Assembly: GCA_029258795.1 (NCBI GenBank)
Contig: JAPDKB010000002.1
Location: 62,001 to 126,000, forward strand
Reading direction: 5' to 3'
Source of the DNA: an archaeon
GTDB lineage: Archaea; EX4484-52; WAPT01
Length of the DNA: 64,000 nt
Shown: in pieces, positions 16,794 through 26,003 of the stretch
Layout: each line of letters starts with the position of its first letter
How positions within the stretch are numbered: position 1 is the first letter of the stretch
Made by a program: the position numbers and the translations under genes
Notes under the pieces: model-generated
The model's database searches: none
The model's input: only the letters and a program-made list of their open reading frames with translations
What the model was told of the DNA's origin: nothing

Positions 16794-19649
16794 TTAAGAG
16801 ACGGGTAAGGAAGGGTTGTTGGGCCAGTAATACATGGCATCTATTTGTGCATATGCCCATTCCTCCGCCATACCCATTCCAAATTCTGCCACCGCAAGCC
16901 ACGCACCAGCGGTAAAGTACGCTGCCACTACGTTAACCGCAGTCATGAAAGCGCTAACACCCAATTTCAAAGCCTGTTCTTGAAGGGTGCCGCTTCCATA
17001 GTAACAGAAGTTGTCAGTGTTTGTTGGAGCTCGAACAACCGAAACCGTGATTACGGGGTGAGTGGTTTTATCAATTAGCTGTTGAGGCACAATACCGTCT
17101 AAAGCACTTGTGAAGATATTGGGTGGATTACAGCTTCTTTTGACCTTAACGTTAGTCGGGAGGATATCAACATCTTCTCCAAGCCAATGCTTAAAGGAGC
17201 TGTAATCATAGAGTTCGTTATTGGCACGACCGGTGGGCTCAAAAATACCCCATATCGGATTATTCTCTGGTGTCTTTCCCACACAGTAAACTTCCTCTCT
17301 TATGGGTAAGGGCATACCATTCTCTACTATTATTCCTCCAGCACCAGTAACTTTAGCCACATAAACACAGGATTTAGGCCAAGAGGCACATATGTCTCTT
17401 GGAGGTGGTGTGAACGGATTCACGAAATCGGTAAACCAACTCCAGTCCGCACCAGAATAAGGTAACAAATTACACATTTGGATTAATGCCGCGCACTCCT
17501 CATACATTTTTCGAGTTTCATTATTATCATCTTTTGTTACTACGTGGTCGATTACATGGTCTTGATAATATTTTTGGAGGTCATCAAGCACCTCGTCATC
17601 AGAGTGTGAGTCATCGAATAGAACTAATTCAGTATGCGTTTTAATATCTTCAGGAATTTTTTCGGTGTCACAATTAAGCTTTGTTTTGACATATTCCGCA
17701 CACACATGTCTATCAAATCTAGTGACAGCACATTCTTTTGTGGCGGTTTTTGAAACCAGCAAGTCCGCTTTGCAGGGAGCGGCAAAATACATTCTTAAAC
17801 TTGAACCTCCCTTGTCGATCTCCACAAAATAAGGTCTGACTTCATCCACCAGCTTTATGGTTTGAGTTGCCCTCTCCGGGCTGGCGGAAGCCGTGAGAAT
17901 GTCCAGCAGGAACACTTTTTGAGGGGAGTAAACATGAAGTGTGTTATAGTCAGAAGGCAACTCCTTGACTTTGAGTGCCATGTCTATTTGCTGAGTGGTA
18001 TAGAGGAGTGCAGCAAGAGCACAGGTCGAAAATCTCTTGAAAGGTCTACCACTGCCTGTCAGAGCTGTGCACTCATAAGAGTTTTTCGCAACTTGTGCCC
18101 AGTAAGAATCTTCCGGTATGATCTGATCCGCAAGTCCGGTATCATCAAGCGCTTCCAGCATCCAGAAGGAGAAATGTGCACCTTCTCGGTAAGCCAGAAA
18201 CTTCATAACCTCCGGGAAATTCTTCCCCACCCCTTTCCAAAATTCCGGACTTAATTTTCGCTGACCCATGAAGCCATATTGATCGGCTAACTTTCTTATA
18301 TTATTTTTGAGCGCTTGGTATGTAGTTTCATCATTTAGAGCATCCTTGAGTATACCCATCGCCTCTTCTTTACTTCCAGCATTTTTTATCTTCTCCAAGG
18401 TTTCTTCCGGTAAGTCCTTCGCGATTGTCGATGCTATTTTGTTATCTGTTTTTAGAACTACCACTGCCAACTTGCTATCTAACTCACCACTTTTTACCCC
18501 CTTAACTATTTCATAGATTCTTTTCCATTGATCTCCCATTTCTTTTATGCTTAGAGTGTAACCTTTAGTGTTAAGATCTCCAAAAATTTCTCGAAAAACA
18601 ACACTTCCGTCCTCTCCATTTCTAATAGCATTTTGCAGCTTTTCGGCTGCTTCTTTGGCAACGTTTTCACTCACGCCTTTATTTTTTAACCACTTTTCAA
18701 AACTCTCCGCCAGGATTTCGTCTCCATCCTTTCGTAGCGTCTTGGCAAATCCTTCCAAGCCCTCAGTACAGCTTTTTAGTGCAATTCTGGATAGAACCTT
18801 CCCTTCTCCTCCAAATATTCTGCCCAAAAAGTTCAGTTTTTTAAGCGCCTTAAAAGCCTTCCCAGCTATACCGCCGCCAACGTTCAAAAATCCCGCAAGC
18901 ACCATACTTCCGAAGAGGTCTGCAGCTTCTTCAGACTCGAGCCATGCCTGCTCTTCTCCCTCTGGAAAAGAATTGTAATAAATTATGACATCAGGGTCGT
19001 AATATTTTGGTTTGATTCTCTCACCGAACTCAACTTTCCCGCTTTCATGCTGTTTCAAGTCAAAATTGAACACTTTACACTTGAATTCTGGTGTGTTCAG
19101 TTGAGAATAGTATTCAGTTATCTTCTCATCCTTGCTGGCGGGATTGCTCCATAAAGCATCTTTTGATAGCAATGTGCTGTTCGCACACACAACAACACTA
19201 TTACCGAACCTGTAAGCAACGGGTTTTTCCTCAGCATAGGCAAGCTCGATTCCAAATAATCCTGTTACAATGTTCTCAACCTTTCTCTTAACTCTTTTCA
19301 TATCCCTTATCATCATCGCCGTTGGGTTGTTTTTTCCAGCTTCTATTGCATTTATTGCATCATCAAATGTGTATAGAGGCTCTATCGTTACTGATCCTGC
19401 ATTGTTCGTTATTTCTGAATTTTCACAGGTATAGTCGTTAATGTATCCTGCAGCCTCACTGTTTATTGCGCAAGCTAACGCTAGAGCTGAAGCCTGGCTT
19501 ATGGGGTCGATTTTGAACTCGAGAAGCTTGCTTAAGAATTCATTCAGGCCTATGATGAATGCCACAAGAAGAAACAATATGAAAATGAAGAGAAGTATTC
19601 TAAAAATAGGTTCTTCTTTCAACGTGGCTTTGGTACGGGAGAGTTTCAT
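16794..19649 (-). CDS. Very large membrane-anchored protein, unknown
   Basis: 951 residues. The N-terminal anchor is at about 18-40 (ILLFIFILFLLVAFIIGLNEF). A glycine-rich hydrophobic stretch lies near 248-275. The central part (about 290-480) is helical, with repeated KNAGSKEEAM-like and FREIFGDL-like stretches. The C-terminal half contains many cysteines, and a last hydrophobic region lies near 895-930. A short block after the anchor (ALALACAINSEAAGYINDYTC) looks like a periplasm-facing start. TATA AATAAATACC at about 19672-19682 supports ATG 19649. No family is recognised. Size and topology suggest a surface or secretion-related component, which is inference only. Confidence 0.7.
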   Translation of the reverse strand: MKLSRTKATLKEEPIFRILLFIFILFLLVAFIIGLNEFLSKLLEFKIDPISQASALALACAINSEAAGYINDYTCENSEITNNAGSVTIEPLYTFDDAINAIEAGKNNPTAMMIRDMKRVKRKVENIVTGLFGIELAYAEEKPVAYRFGNSVVVCANSTLLSKDALWSNPASKDEKITEYYSQLNTPEFKCKVFNFDLKQHESGKVEFGERIKPKYYDPDVIIYYNSFPEGEEQAWLESEEAADLFGSMVLAGFLNVGGGIAGKAFKALKKLNFLGRIFGGEGKVLSRIALKSCTEGLEGFAKTLRKDGDEILAESFEKWLKNKGVSENVAKEAAEKLQNAIRNGEDGSVVFREIFGDLNTKGYTLSIKEMGDQWKRIYEIVKGVKSGELDSKLAVVVLKTDNKIASTIAKDLPEETLEKIKNAGSKEEAMGILKDALNDETTYQALKNNIRKLADQYGFMGQRKLSPEFWKGVGKNFPEVMKFLAYREGAHFSFWMLEALDDTGLADQIIPEDSYWAQVAKNSYECTALTGSGRPFKRFSTCALAALLYTTQQIDMALKVKELPSDYNTLHVYSPQKVFLLDILTASASPERATQTIKLVDEVRPYFVEIDKGGSSLRMYFAAPCKADLLVSKTATKECAVTRFDRHVCAEYVKTKLNCDTEKIPEDIKTHTELVLFDDSHSDDEVLDDLQKYYQDHVIDHVVTKDDNNETRKMYEECAALIQMCNLLPYSGADWSWFTDFVNPFTPPPRDICASWPKSCVYVAKVTGAGGIIVENGMPLPIREEVYCVGKTPENNPIWGIFEPTGRANNELYDYSSFKHWLGEDVDILPTNVKVKRSCNPPNIFTSALDGIVPQQLIDKTTHPVITVSVVRAPTNTDNFCYYGSGTLQEQALKLGVSAFMTAVNVVAAYFTAGAWLAVAEFGMGMAEEWAYAQIDAMYYWPNNPSLPVS

Positions 19650-19686
19650 AGTTATGGTTTTGATATTAAGTGGTATTTATTGATTT

Positions 19687-19809
19687 TGGTGCGCCGGCCG
19701 GGATTTCCTGCTGCGGAACAGCCGGAAATGTGAGGGAGTTTCTTCCGCAGCAATCGAACCCGGGTCAGCGGCTTGGGGGGCCGCTGTCATACCACTAGAC
19801 CACCGGCGC
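19687..19809 (-). tRNA. tRNA-Gly(CCC) with T-loop intron
   Basis: On the minus strand GCGCCGG pairs with CCGGCGC, followed by A and an encoded CCA. The anticodon stem GCGGC/GCCGC encloses CCCCCAA; the anticodon CCC is at complement(19775..19777), and position 33 is C instead of the usual T. The T stem CCGGG/CCCGG is interrupted. Removing 19705-19753 (49 nt) leaves TTCGAAT. The intron begins and ends with a perfect 10-bp helix (TGCTGCGGAA/TTCCGCAGCA), and its last bases are GGAAA. This is the cleanest T-loop intron in the window. Confidence 0.92.
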
Positions 19810-19888
19810 ACAATATCCAATCTTCTGCAAGAATGTTTTTGCCGGTTCAACCTTTAAATTTATTAATGATGCAACCCACAATTTCGTC

Positions 19889-20404
19889 ATGACTGGAATA
19901 ACGATTCGCGAACCAGAAATGAATGATGCCAAGCTTCTTCTTGAGTACTTTAACGAGCTGATGGAGGAGAGAACATATCTGGTTTATGATAGAAAGATGA
20001 CGTTGCGAGAGGAGAGAAAGTGGTTGAAGGAACAGCTGGAGAAGATGAAGAAGGGCAAGCTGGTTTTTGTTGTTGCCGAAGCGGACGGGAGGATCGTCGG
20101 CACAGCGCGTATAGAAAGAAAGAATGGTAGAGAGAGTCATCTTGCAGAGTTCGGGATAGCGGTATCCAAGGACTACAGGAGCAAAGGCATCGGAAAAATG
20201 CTGTGGAATGCAGGTTATGAACGCGCTAAAAAGCTATGGGGCGGAAAAGTGAGATACCTCATTCTGTATGTTTTTGAGAACAATGATATCGCACAAAATT
20301 TTTACAGAAAACTGGGCTTCAAGGAAGTTGCCCGCGTCCCGAATGCCATAAGATGGAACGACGGAAGTTTGATAGATGATATAGTGATGATGCGAGAATT
20401 CTGA
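19889..20404 (+). CDS. GNAT-family N-acetyltransferase
   Basis: 171 residues. Motif A is visible as GIAVSKDYRSKGIGKML (acetyl-CoA pyrophosphate loop R-x2-G-x-G) at about 92-108, and motif B as ILYVFENNDIAQNFYRKLGFKEV at about 128-150. The substrate cannot be predicted. TATA TTTAAATTTA at 19854-19863 supports leaderless ATG 19889. It is divergent from tRNA-Gly and convergent with the phosphodiesterase gene. Confidence 0.9.
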   Translation: MTGITIREPEMNDAKLLLEYFNELMEERTYLVYDRKMTLREERKWLKEQLEKMKKGKLVFVVAEADGRIVGTARIERKNGRESHLAEFGIAVSKDYRSKGIGKMLWNAGYERAKKLWGGKVRYLILYVFENNDIAQNFYRKLGFKEVARVPNAIRWNDGSLIDDIVMMREF

Positions 20405-20411
20405 TGTTTCG

Positions 20412-21434
20412 TCATTTCCTCTTCTTTCCACACCACACATGCACCAGCATTTCTTCCCTGCTAATTCCACCATGAGCACCTATAAGCTCAGCACTTTTTT
20501 GCCTCTCAAACGGGTAAACGAACCTTGCATTATTATCCGCTATTACCACCACATTTCCATACATCCTGTAACATCTTCTGCTTATTCTTCCTTCAAACAA
20601 TTCGGATAGCGCACATATCTCCACATATTTATCCTGAGGCTTAAGCGCCTTCGACACAGTATCAACAGTTGTGTCCTTGTAAAAAGCCACTCTGCTACCG
20701 CCGACAGGCACACATCCGTCTACTTCCGGCAGTTTGATTTTATGTGTGGTTTTTATCAAACCGTGATCGGATAAAATGATCAATTCCGACCCTTCAGGCA
20801 TCTTTTTCCAGAGATGTTTTACGAATACCTTTATCATTGCTCTCTCGACCGTCATGGCATCGTTATCAAAACTCTTGTGAAGTATGCGATCCACACCATC
20901 CCAATAGATGAGTGAGAAATCCGCTTCTCTGAGTGGGAACACCTCAGACAGTTGCTTTATCCCTACGATTTCGGCGTGCTTGCATGTCATTCTCGTGAAA
21001 ATGCTATCTGGATATGGCGTGTAGTAGCATGCTTTCAGTCCCATCTCGTATAACATTTGGGATAATGGCTTGAAAGGAAAGACACGTCTTTTAAGAATCT
21101 TTTCATCAACTTCTACACTTTCGGGATAAGCTACGTGCCAAGGAGGGATCTCCATTATCAACTCCTCTCCATAAACTTCAACTCTCGCATACCATTCCAG
21201 ATAGCCGTGCTGATGTGGATCCTTCAGTGAATGGAACGAGTATTGAAATGTGGGTGTGGATGACGGAAAGACAGTTCTATATAAGTGCCTTTTCAGGGAC
21301 CTTAAGCCAAGCTCCCTTGTACCAAACCCATCAATAAGAAAGAGTACAGTTGGGTGTTCCTTTGCAATTTCGGGAATATCTCGAATCAAATCCATCAATT
21401 TAGGTATCTCTTCATACCGGAATGAGCTCCTCAT
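20412..21434 (-). CDS. Alkaline-phosphatase-superfamily phosphodiesterase/pyrophosphatase
   Basis: 340 residues. Metal and nucleophile motifs of the type I phosphodiesterase group are in order: LIDGFG (metal Asp) near 34, SSTPT (nucleophile Thr/Ser) near 60, YWDGVDRILH near 175, ILSDHG near 220, and IGAHGG near 322. It would hydrolyse phosphodiester or pyrophosphate bonds in nucleotides or lipid-linked sugars; the substrate is unknown. There is no signal peptide, so it is probably cytoplasmic. A TATA box at about 21459-21470 supports ATG 21434. Confidence 0.85.
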   Translation of the reverse strand: MRSSFRYEEIPKLMDLIRDIPEIAKEHPTVLFLIDGFGTRELGLRSLKRHLYRTVFPSSTPTFQYSFHSLKDPHQHGYLEWYARVEVYGEELIMEIPPWHVAYPESVEVDEKILKRRVFPFKPLSQMLYEMGLKACYYTPYPDSIFTRMTCKHAEIVGIKQLSEVFPLREADFSLIYWDGVDRILHKSFDNDAMTVERAMIKVFVKHLWKKMPEGSELIILSDHGLIKTTHKIKLPEVDGCVPVGGSRVAFYKDTTVDTVSKALKPQDKYVEICALSELFEGRISRRCYRMYGNVVVIADNNARFVYPFERQKSAELIGAHGGISREEMLVHVWCGKKRK

Positions 21435-21542
21435 AATTTAGTGGGGGGTAAAAAACTATTTAATATAGTGCTCTGTGGAACATTGTCTCGACATCTCAAT
21501 ACACGCGAACCATTTTAAAGTTTGGTTTTGCTCTTCTAAGGT

Positions 21543-22040
21543 ATGGGCGATTCAATGAAAAATGGATTCGAGGCGGCAAAAGAGGTTTACGATCTCAAGC
21601 GCGAGAAATATGGTTTACCTCCTTTTGAGGTCATCTCAATTCTTTTCGATGTTTCCAATCTCGGAAGGCCGGCACGCTTCATTCTGTACGAGATAGCTCA
21701 GTGCATGACTCAAACCGTCAACACCATGCTTGCTCTTATCGAAAGCCTGGTTTCAGGGATGAGGTTGGGCTCATCCTACGAGTACAAGATGCTCACGCTG
21801 GAGGAGAGAGAAGCGGTGAAAAAAATGTGGTTCAAGCTCCAGAGCAAGATGTGGATGCTTCACCGCATAAGCTCGAGCTTGGATGAGGAGGAATTGTGCA
21901 AGGGTATAAAGGAAGTGTACGACTTCTGGGTGAACGAGTTCATACCGTTCAGGGATGTGGTGTTCAGGAAGCTGGAGGAAAGATGGGACAATCAGAAGGT
22001 GAAGAAGCTCGGACAGGAGAGTTTGGAAATATATGAGTAG
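21543..22040 (+). CDS. Unknown all-helical protein
   Basis: 165 residues, predicted helical, with no membrane segment or recognised motif. A hydrophobic helix pair (FILYEIAQCMTQTVNTMLALIESLVSGM) is followed by charged helices. TTTTAAAG about 25 bp upstream acts as the TATA box for leaderless ATG 21543 (ATG 21555 is an alternative). It converges on the nucleotidyltransferase gene with 5 bp between stops. Confidence 0.65.
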   Translation: MGDSMKNGFEAAKEVYDLKREKYGLPPFEVISILFDVSNLGRPARFILYEIAQCMTQTVNTMLALIESLVSGMRLGSSYEYKMLTLEEREAVKKMWFKLQSKMWMLHRISSSLDEEELCKGIKEVYDFWVNEFIPFRDVVFRKLEERWDNQKVKKLGQESLEIYE

Positions 22041-22045
22041 CTTTC

Positions 22046-23074
22046 TCACAGCAGCTTGATTAGGATGTAAGGCAGGCTCAAATACGTCACAGGCAGAATG
22101 AAGAACATCAGCACAACCTCAAGCCATTTTCTCGTTTTCACATTGGAAGCCAGAGCAAAGAGGTTTAGAAAAATCACGAATTTAAGGGCGTTGAGACAGA
22201 AAGCAAGCACGTCCTTCCTGTCCATCCTCTTAAATGCTTCTTCAAAATTATATTTCACATGGATGGCTTCATCTACAAACTCCAGATTGATGAGCTTTTC
22301 ATAGCTGAAGCGGAAAGCCATATCAAGCTCCATGGAGTTGAGGAACCTTGCTTTCAGCTTGACTTTTCTCTCCATGAGCTTCTCAAGCGCCTTCCTGTTC
22401 TTCTCCACCCCCACTTTAACAGGCTTGTCCATGAATAGCAGAGCAGATTCGATGGAATAAAGCACGGCTTTTGATGATAGCTTGAGGCAGAGCTTTGGAA
22501 AGAATAAGGCTCCCATCGAGCTTAGCAGGGTCATGTAGAAGGGTACCATTATGGCTTTGAACTTCTCCCATAGCGTCGGCTTGACACCTATCACCTTCCT
22601 TATATCCCTGCCGTACAGCACCTTACCTTCTCTTTTCATCTTCAGAAACAGCATGGACTGGGAGGCAACAAGCTTTGCTCCAAGCTTGAGGTCAGGCCTT
22701 TTTATCTCCCCGTTTTTCCAGTCAATGTCCTCTGGACTGAACACCTCGAAGGGCACGTAGAGCTTGGCTTTCTGCAGAGCTTTATCCAGCTTTCCCCTTC
22801 CTGCGGTTGAGCAAACCTTGTGGAACATCGTGCCATGCTTCTTATCAAGCTCCCAGAAGAGTTTTTCAGCATAAACGCGCACGGGCCCAACATCCTCCTT
22901 TTTCTTTACTCCAATTATGAGGTCGACATCGCTTATACCTCGCTTCCACTCACCTCTCGCAGCGCTACCAAAAAGCAATATGAAGTCGATTTTGTCTGGA
23001 TATTTTTGTGTTAATTCGTCCACAAAATCCCTGAGGAAGTTTTCAACCAGCTGCTGTTCGGAAGGGTTCTGCAT
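22046..23074 (-). CDS. Nucleotidyltransferase-domain membrane protein
   Basis: 342 residues. The N-terminal minimal nucleotidyltransferase signature LLFGSAARGEWKRGISDVDLII is at about 29-50 (GS-x10-D-x-D, with a third acidic residue further on). The middle is helical. Two membrane segments lie near the C-terminus (about 292-315 and 318-340). Pol-beta-type transferases of this sort add AMP or other NMPs to proteins or RNA, but the target is unknown. The membrane tail is unusual for the group. TATA AATTAATAAATAC at about 23098-23108 supports the start. Confidence 0.8.
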   Translation of the reverse strand: MQNPSEQQLVENFLRDFVDELTQKYPDKIDFILLFGSAARGEWKRGISDVDLIIGVKKKEDVGPVRVYAEKLFWELDKKHGTMFHKVCSTAGRGKLDKALQKAKLYVPFEVFSPEDIDWKNGEIKRPDLKLGAKLVASQSMLFLKMKREGKVLYGRDIRKVIGVKPTLWEKFKAIMVPFYMTLLSSMGALFFPKLCLKLSSKAVLYSIESALLFMDKPVKVGVEKNRKALEKLMERKVKLKARFLNSMELDMAFRFSYEKLINLEFVDEAIHVKYNFEEAFKRMDRKDVLAFCLNALKFVIFLNLFALASNVKTRKWLEVVLMFFILPVTYLSLPYILIKLL

Positions 23075-23182
23075 GAACGAAAAATTAGTATGATGTGTAT
23101 TTATTAATTACTCTTATCGCGATAAGCACTTTGATGAAGCACCCAAAAATATATTAATCCCTTTGAACCCAAATTTTAAGGT

Positions 23183-23941
23183 ATGGCGAGAACAAGGATA
23201 AGAAGGGTGAAGTTCGGGATTCCGGGACTGGATGAGGCGCTTGGTGGTGGCATACCTAAAGGAAATGCTGTGGTGCTCTCAGGTCCACCAGGATCAGGAA
23301 AGACCATTCTGGGTTTGCAGTTCTTGATCAACGGAGCAACCATGTTTAAGGAGCCGGGAGTTTACATCACTCTGGAGGAAGAAAGAAAGGATGTTGTGGA
23401 TCAGGCATCCGTTTTTGGATGGGATCTGGAAGAACTGGAGAAGAACGGCATGCTTAAGATAGTGGAGCTGAGAAGGGAGGACATTCCGACCTTCCTGAAC
23501 GGATATCTCGATGAGCTCAAGAAAAAAATGAATCCCGCCAGAGTTGTTGTGGACTCGATAACCTTTTACTACGCTTACGCGCTCCTCCACACCTACACCA
23601 AAGAGTACATAAAGACGCAGCAGGAGCTGCTTTTACATGATGGGGACCGGATGACACATCCAATGGTGGCAAGAACGACCATAATGGATCTCGTGAGAAA
23701 ATTGAAATCGATGGGTGTGACGTCTTTACTCACTTCCGAAATTCCGGGTAGCTCCCGCTATTACACTCGAGATAAGCTTTCAGAGTTCATAGCAGATGGT
23801 GTCATCACACTGCACTCTGTGGAAGTTGGAGAAAAGAACTTCAGAAGCATAAAGATAGTCAAGATGAGGAAGACGGGTCACGAGTTCGGGTACATTCCAT
23901 TTGAAATCACATCCAAAGGCATAGAGATCAGAAAGATGTAG
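23183..23941 (+). CDS. KaiC-like RecA-superfamily ATPase, single domain
   Basis: 252 residues. It begins with the KaiC-type GIPGLDEALGGGIPKGN, Walker A GPPGSGKT at about 36-43 and Walker B VVVDSIT near 118. A single copy of the domain is present; cyanobacterial KaiC has two. Archaeal single-domain KaiC-like proteins often sit in signalling or motility contexts (FlaH is a relative), but no partner is adjacent here. A TATA element (AAATATATTAAT, about 23146-23157) supports ATG 23183. It is followed by tRNA-Ala. Confidence 0.88.
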   Translation: MARTRIRRVKFGIPGLDEALGGGIPKGNAVVLSGPPGSGKTILGLQFLINGATMFKEPGVYITLEEERKDVVDQASVFGWDLEELEKNGMLKIVELRREDIPTFLNGYLDELKKKMNPARVVVDSITFYYAYALLHTYTKEYIKTQQELLLHDGDRMTHPMVARTTIMDLVRKLKSMGVTSLLTSEIPGSSRYYTRDKLSEFIADGVITLHSVEVGEKNFRSIKIVKMRKTGHEFGYIPFEITSKGIEIRKM

Positions 23942-24036
23942 GATAGAAGGAATGCAATTTATGAGGTTTATATATTTTCAGAAGATTTAAAACTGTTTGC
24001 CACATATCTATATTTCTGTCTTGGATGATTTGTCGT

Positions 24037-24189
24037 GGGCCGGTGGTCTAGCCTGGAAGGACGTCGCCTTGGCATCACACAGCTTTCACGGCTGTGTGCC
24101 AGTATGGCGGAGGCCCCGGGTTCAAAATGGCTGCTTACGCCGTTTTAAGAATCGGGCAAGCTTTCATGAAAATCCCGGCCGGTCCACCA
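24037..24189 (+). tRNA. tRNA-Ala(GGC) with anticodon-loop and T-loop introns
   Basis: GGGCCGG pairs with CCGGTCC including the G3:U70 pair that marks alanine tRNA, followed by A and CCA. The anticodon stem TCGCC/GGCGG encloses 37 nt. Removing 24075-24104 (30 nt, canonical 37/38) gives TTGGCAT, anticodon GGC at 24071-24073. The T stem CCGGG/CCCGG encloses a second intron, 24126-24171 (46 nt), whose removal gives TTCAAAT. The D stem is only 3 bp (GTC/GAC), unusual for Ala. The T-loop intron is clearly related to that of tRNA-Thr (44671-44794). Confidence 0.9.
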
Positions 24190-24224
24190 CATATAAATTT
24201 TTTTCTCTCCATCTTTAACTCTCA

Positions 24225-26003
24225 ATGACAAGAAAACTACCAACGATGTATGAGATAAAATCAATAAGGAATGAGACGCCTTCTATAAAGACGTTTTCAT
24301 TTCACGCTCCCGAGATAGCGAAGCTAGCAAAACCCGGGCAGTTTCTCATGGTCTGGTTGCCCGATATTGATGAAATTCCAATAAGCGTTGCCTTTGCCGA
24401 TGAGAAAAGCGGCACGGTGGAGCTGGCAATTGCAAAAGTGGGGGACTGTACATCCAAAATCCATGAGTTGAAAGAGGGTGATGTTCTGGGTTTGCGCGGT
24501 CCCTATGGTAACGGCTTCGATATTAATTATGGGATGGAGGAAGCTTGGCTCGTTGCAGGAGGGTGTGGCGCTGCCCCACTACGCTTTCTCGCAAGCAGGC
24601 TGAAGGAAAAGGGAGCGAGTGTTACAACTTTCATAGGCGCGAGAAATAGGAGTGAGCTTCTCTACCTTGCCAAGTTTAAGGAGATAGGTGAAGTTATGGT
24701 TGCCACAGATGATGGAAGCACCGGCTACAAGGGTTTTGTGACCGAACTGCTGGAAAACGAGCTCAAAAACTGCAAGCCAGACATGATTTTCACTTGCGGA
24801 CCCGAGCCCATGATGCGAAAGGTCTGTGAGGTGGCAGAAAAGGAAGGGGTAAGGGTGCAGGCATCGATAGAAAGGATGGTGAAGTGTGCAAGAGGCGCAT
24901 GCGGAGCATGCGACATTTTTGGCTTTAGGGTCTGTAAGGAAGGTCCAGTGTTCGATGGAATGTTCCTGCTCAGGACAGAATTCGGCAGGTGGAAGCGCGA
25001 CAAGAGCGGGAAGAGGATAGGGATTGCGGGCAACACAGACCTTTCCTCACCACCCATTCCCGAGTTCAGACCAACCATAAATCCCAAGCTGAGTATGAAG
25101 CTCCTCAACATCCAATTCCCGAATCCATTCATGAATGCTGCTGGTTTTGGTGTGTCCGGCATGCTTCTTTACCGCTACGTCAAAAACGGAGCTGGAGCAG
25201 TCGTTACAAAATCCGTGGGGAAGGAGGAGAGAGGAGGATTTCCCAACCCTACCTTTGGCGAGCTTGAAGATGGCACTTATTTCAACGCTATGGGTCTTCC
25301 CAACCCCGGCATAGATAATTACCAGCTTGACATTCAGGATGCGAAGAAAGCTAACGTGCCCGTTGTGGTCAGCATATTTGGACAGAGTGAGGAGGAATGT
25401 GCTTACGTGGCGTCAAAAGCCATTGAATATGGTGCAGATATGATCGAGATTAATGTTTCATGTCCTCATACGGAAATTTCAAGCGTGGAGAACGACCCCG
25501 AACTTGTGAAAAGCATAACAAGAGCTGTGGTTGAGATTGCAGGGAAAAACGGTGTGCCTGTAACCGTAAAACTATCTCCCAACGGTGATTACGTGAGCGT
25601 TGCCAAAGCCGCTGAGGAAGGAGGGGCAAGCGCCATAACCGCCATAAACACTGCACGAATAAGACCCACAATCGAGTTTGATGGCAAGGAGCTCAAAATC
25701 CTTGGAAATCCTACCGGCTATGGCGGGATGTCGGGCAGGAAGCATAAGGAAACCGGAAAGAAGGTTGTGTACGAGCTTTATGAGGAGATAAGCATACCCA
25801 TAATCGGCGTGGGAGGTATATTCAACGGCAGGGACGCTTTTGAATACGCGGCATGTGGAGCTTCACTCTTCCAGATAGGTAGCGCTATGGTCCACAGAGG
25901 CTTAAGCGTGTTTTCAGCCATCCAGAAGGAGCTTGAGGAAGAGCTTGAAAAGAATGGGTTTGAGAAGCTGGAGGATGTTGTGGGAGCTTATCACAAAAGG
26001 TGA
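24225..26003 (+). CDS. pyrKD: Fused dihydroorotate dehydrogenase: PyrK-type electron-transfer subunit plus PyrD
   Basis: 592 residues. Residues 1-265 are PyrK-like: an FAD domain, the NAD-binding region VAGGCGAAPLRF near 110, and a 2Fe-2S site at Cys221, 226, 229 and 237. Residues about 288-592 are the class 1B PyrD barrel with catalytic Cys413 (NVSCPHTEI) and FMN-site GVGGIFNGRDAFEY. Together they oxidise dihydroorotate to orotate using NAD+ in pyrimidine synthesis. In most organisms these are two separate genes. The join is clean, with no stop or frameshift. A TATA element (ACATATAAATT) just after tRNA-Ala supports ATG 24225. The stop overlaps pyrC. Confidence 0.93.
   Translation: MTRKLPTMYEIKSIRNETPSIKTFSFHAPEIAKLAKPGQFLMVWLPDIDEIPISVAFADEKSGTVELAIAKVGDCTSKIHELKEGDVLGLRGPYGNGFDINYGMEEAWLVAGGCGAAPLRFLASRLKEKGASVTTFIGARNRSELLYLAKFKEIGEVMVATDDGSTGYKGFVTELLENELKNCKPDMIFTCGPEPMMRKVCEVAEKEGVRVQASIERMVKCARGACGACDIFGFRVCKEGPVFDGMFLLRTEFGRWKRDKSGKRIGIAGNTDLSSPPIPEFRPTINPKLSMKLLNIQFPNPFMNAAGFGVSGMLLYRYVKNGAGAVVTKSVGKEERGGFPNPTFGELEDGTYFNAMGLPNPGIDNYQLDIQDAKKANVPVVVSIFGQSEEECAYVASKAIEYGADMIEINVSCPHTEISSVENDPELVKSITRAVVEIAGKNGVPVTVKLSPNGDYVSVAKAAEEGGASAITAINTARIRPTIEFDGKELKILGNPTGYGGMSGRKHKETGKKVVYELYEEISIPIIGVGGIFNGRDAFEYAACGASLFQIGSAMVHRGLSVFSAIQKELEEELEKNGFEKLEDVVGAYHKR

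Noticed and set aside
24083-24100. A CACACAGC/GCTGTGTG hairpin with loop TTTCACG, resembling an anticodon arm with TCA (opal or selenocysteine)
   Set aside because: It lies inside the canonical intron of tRNA-Ala. The proper stem TCGCC/GGCGG, the AGGCC variable region and G3:U70 all fit Ala(GGC).
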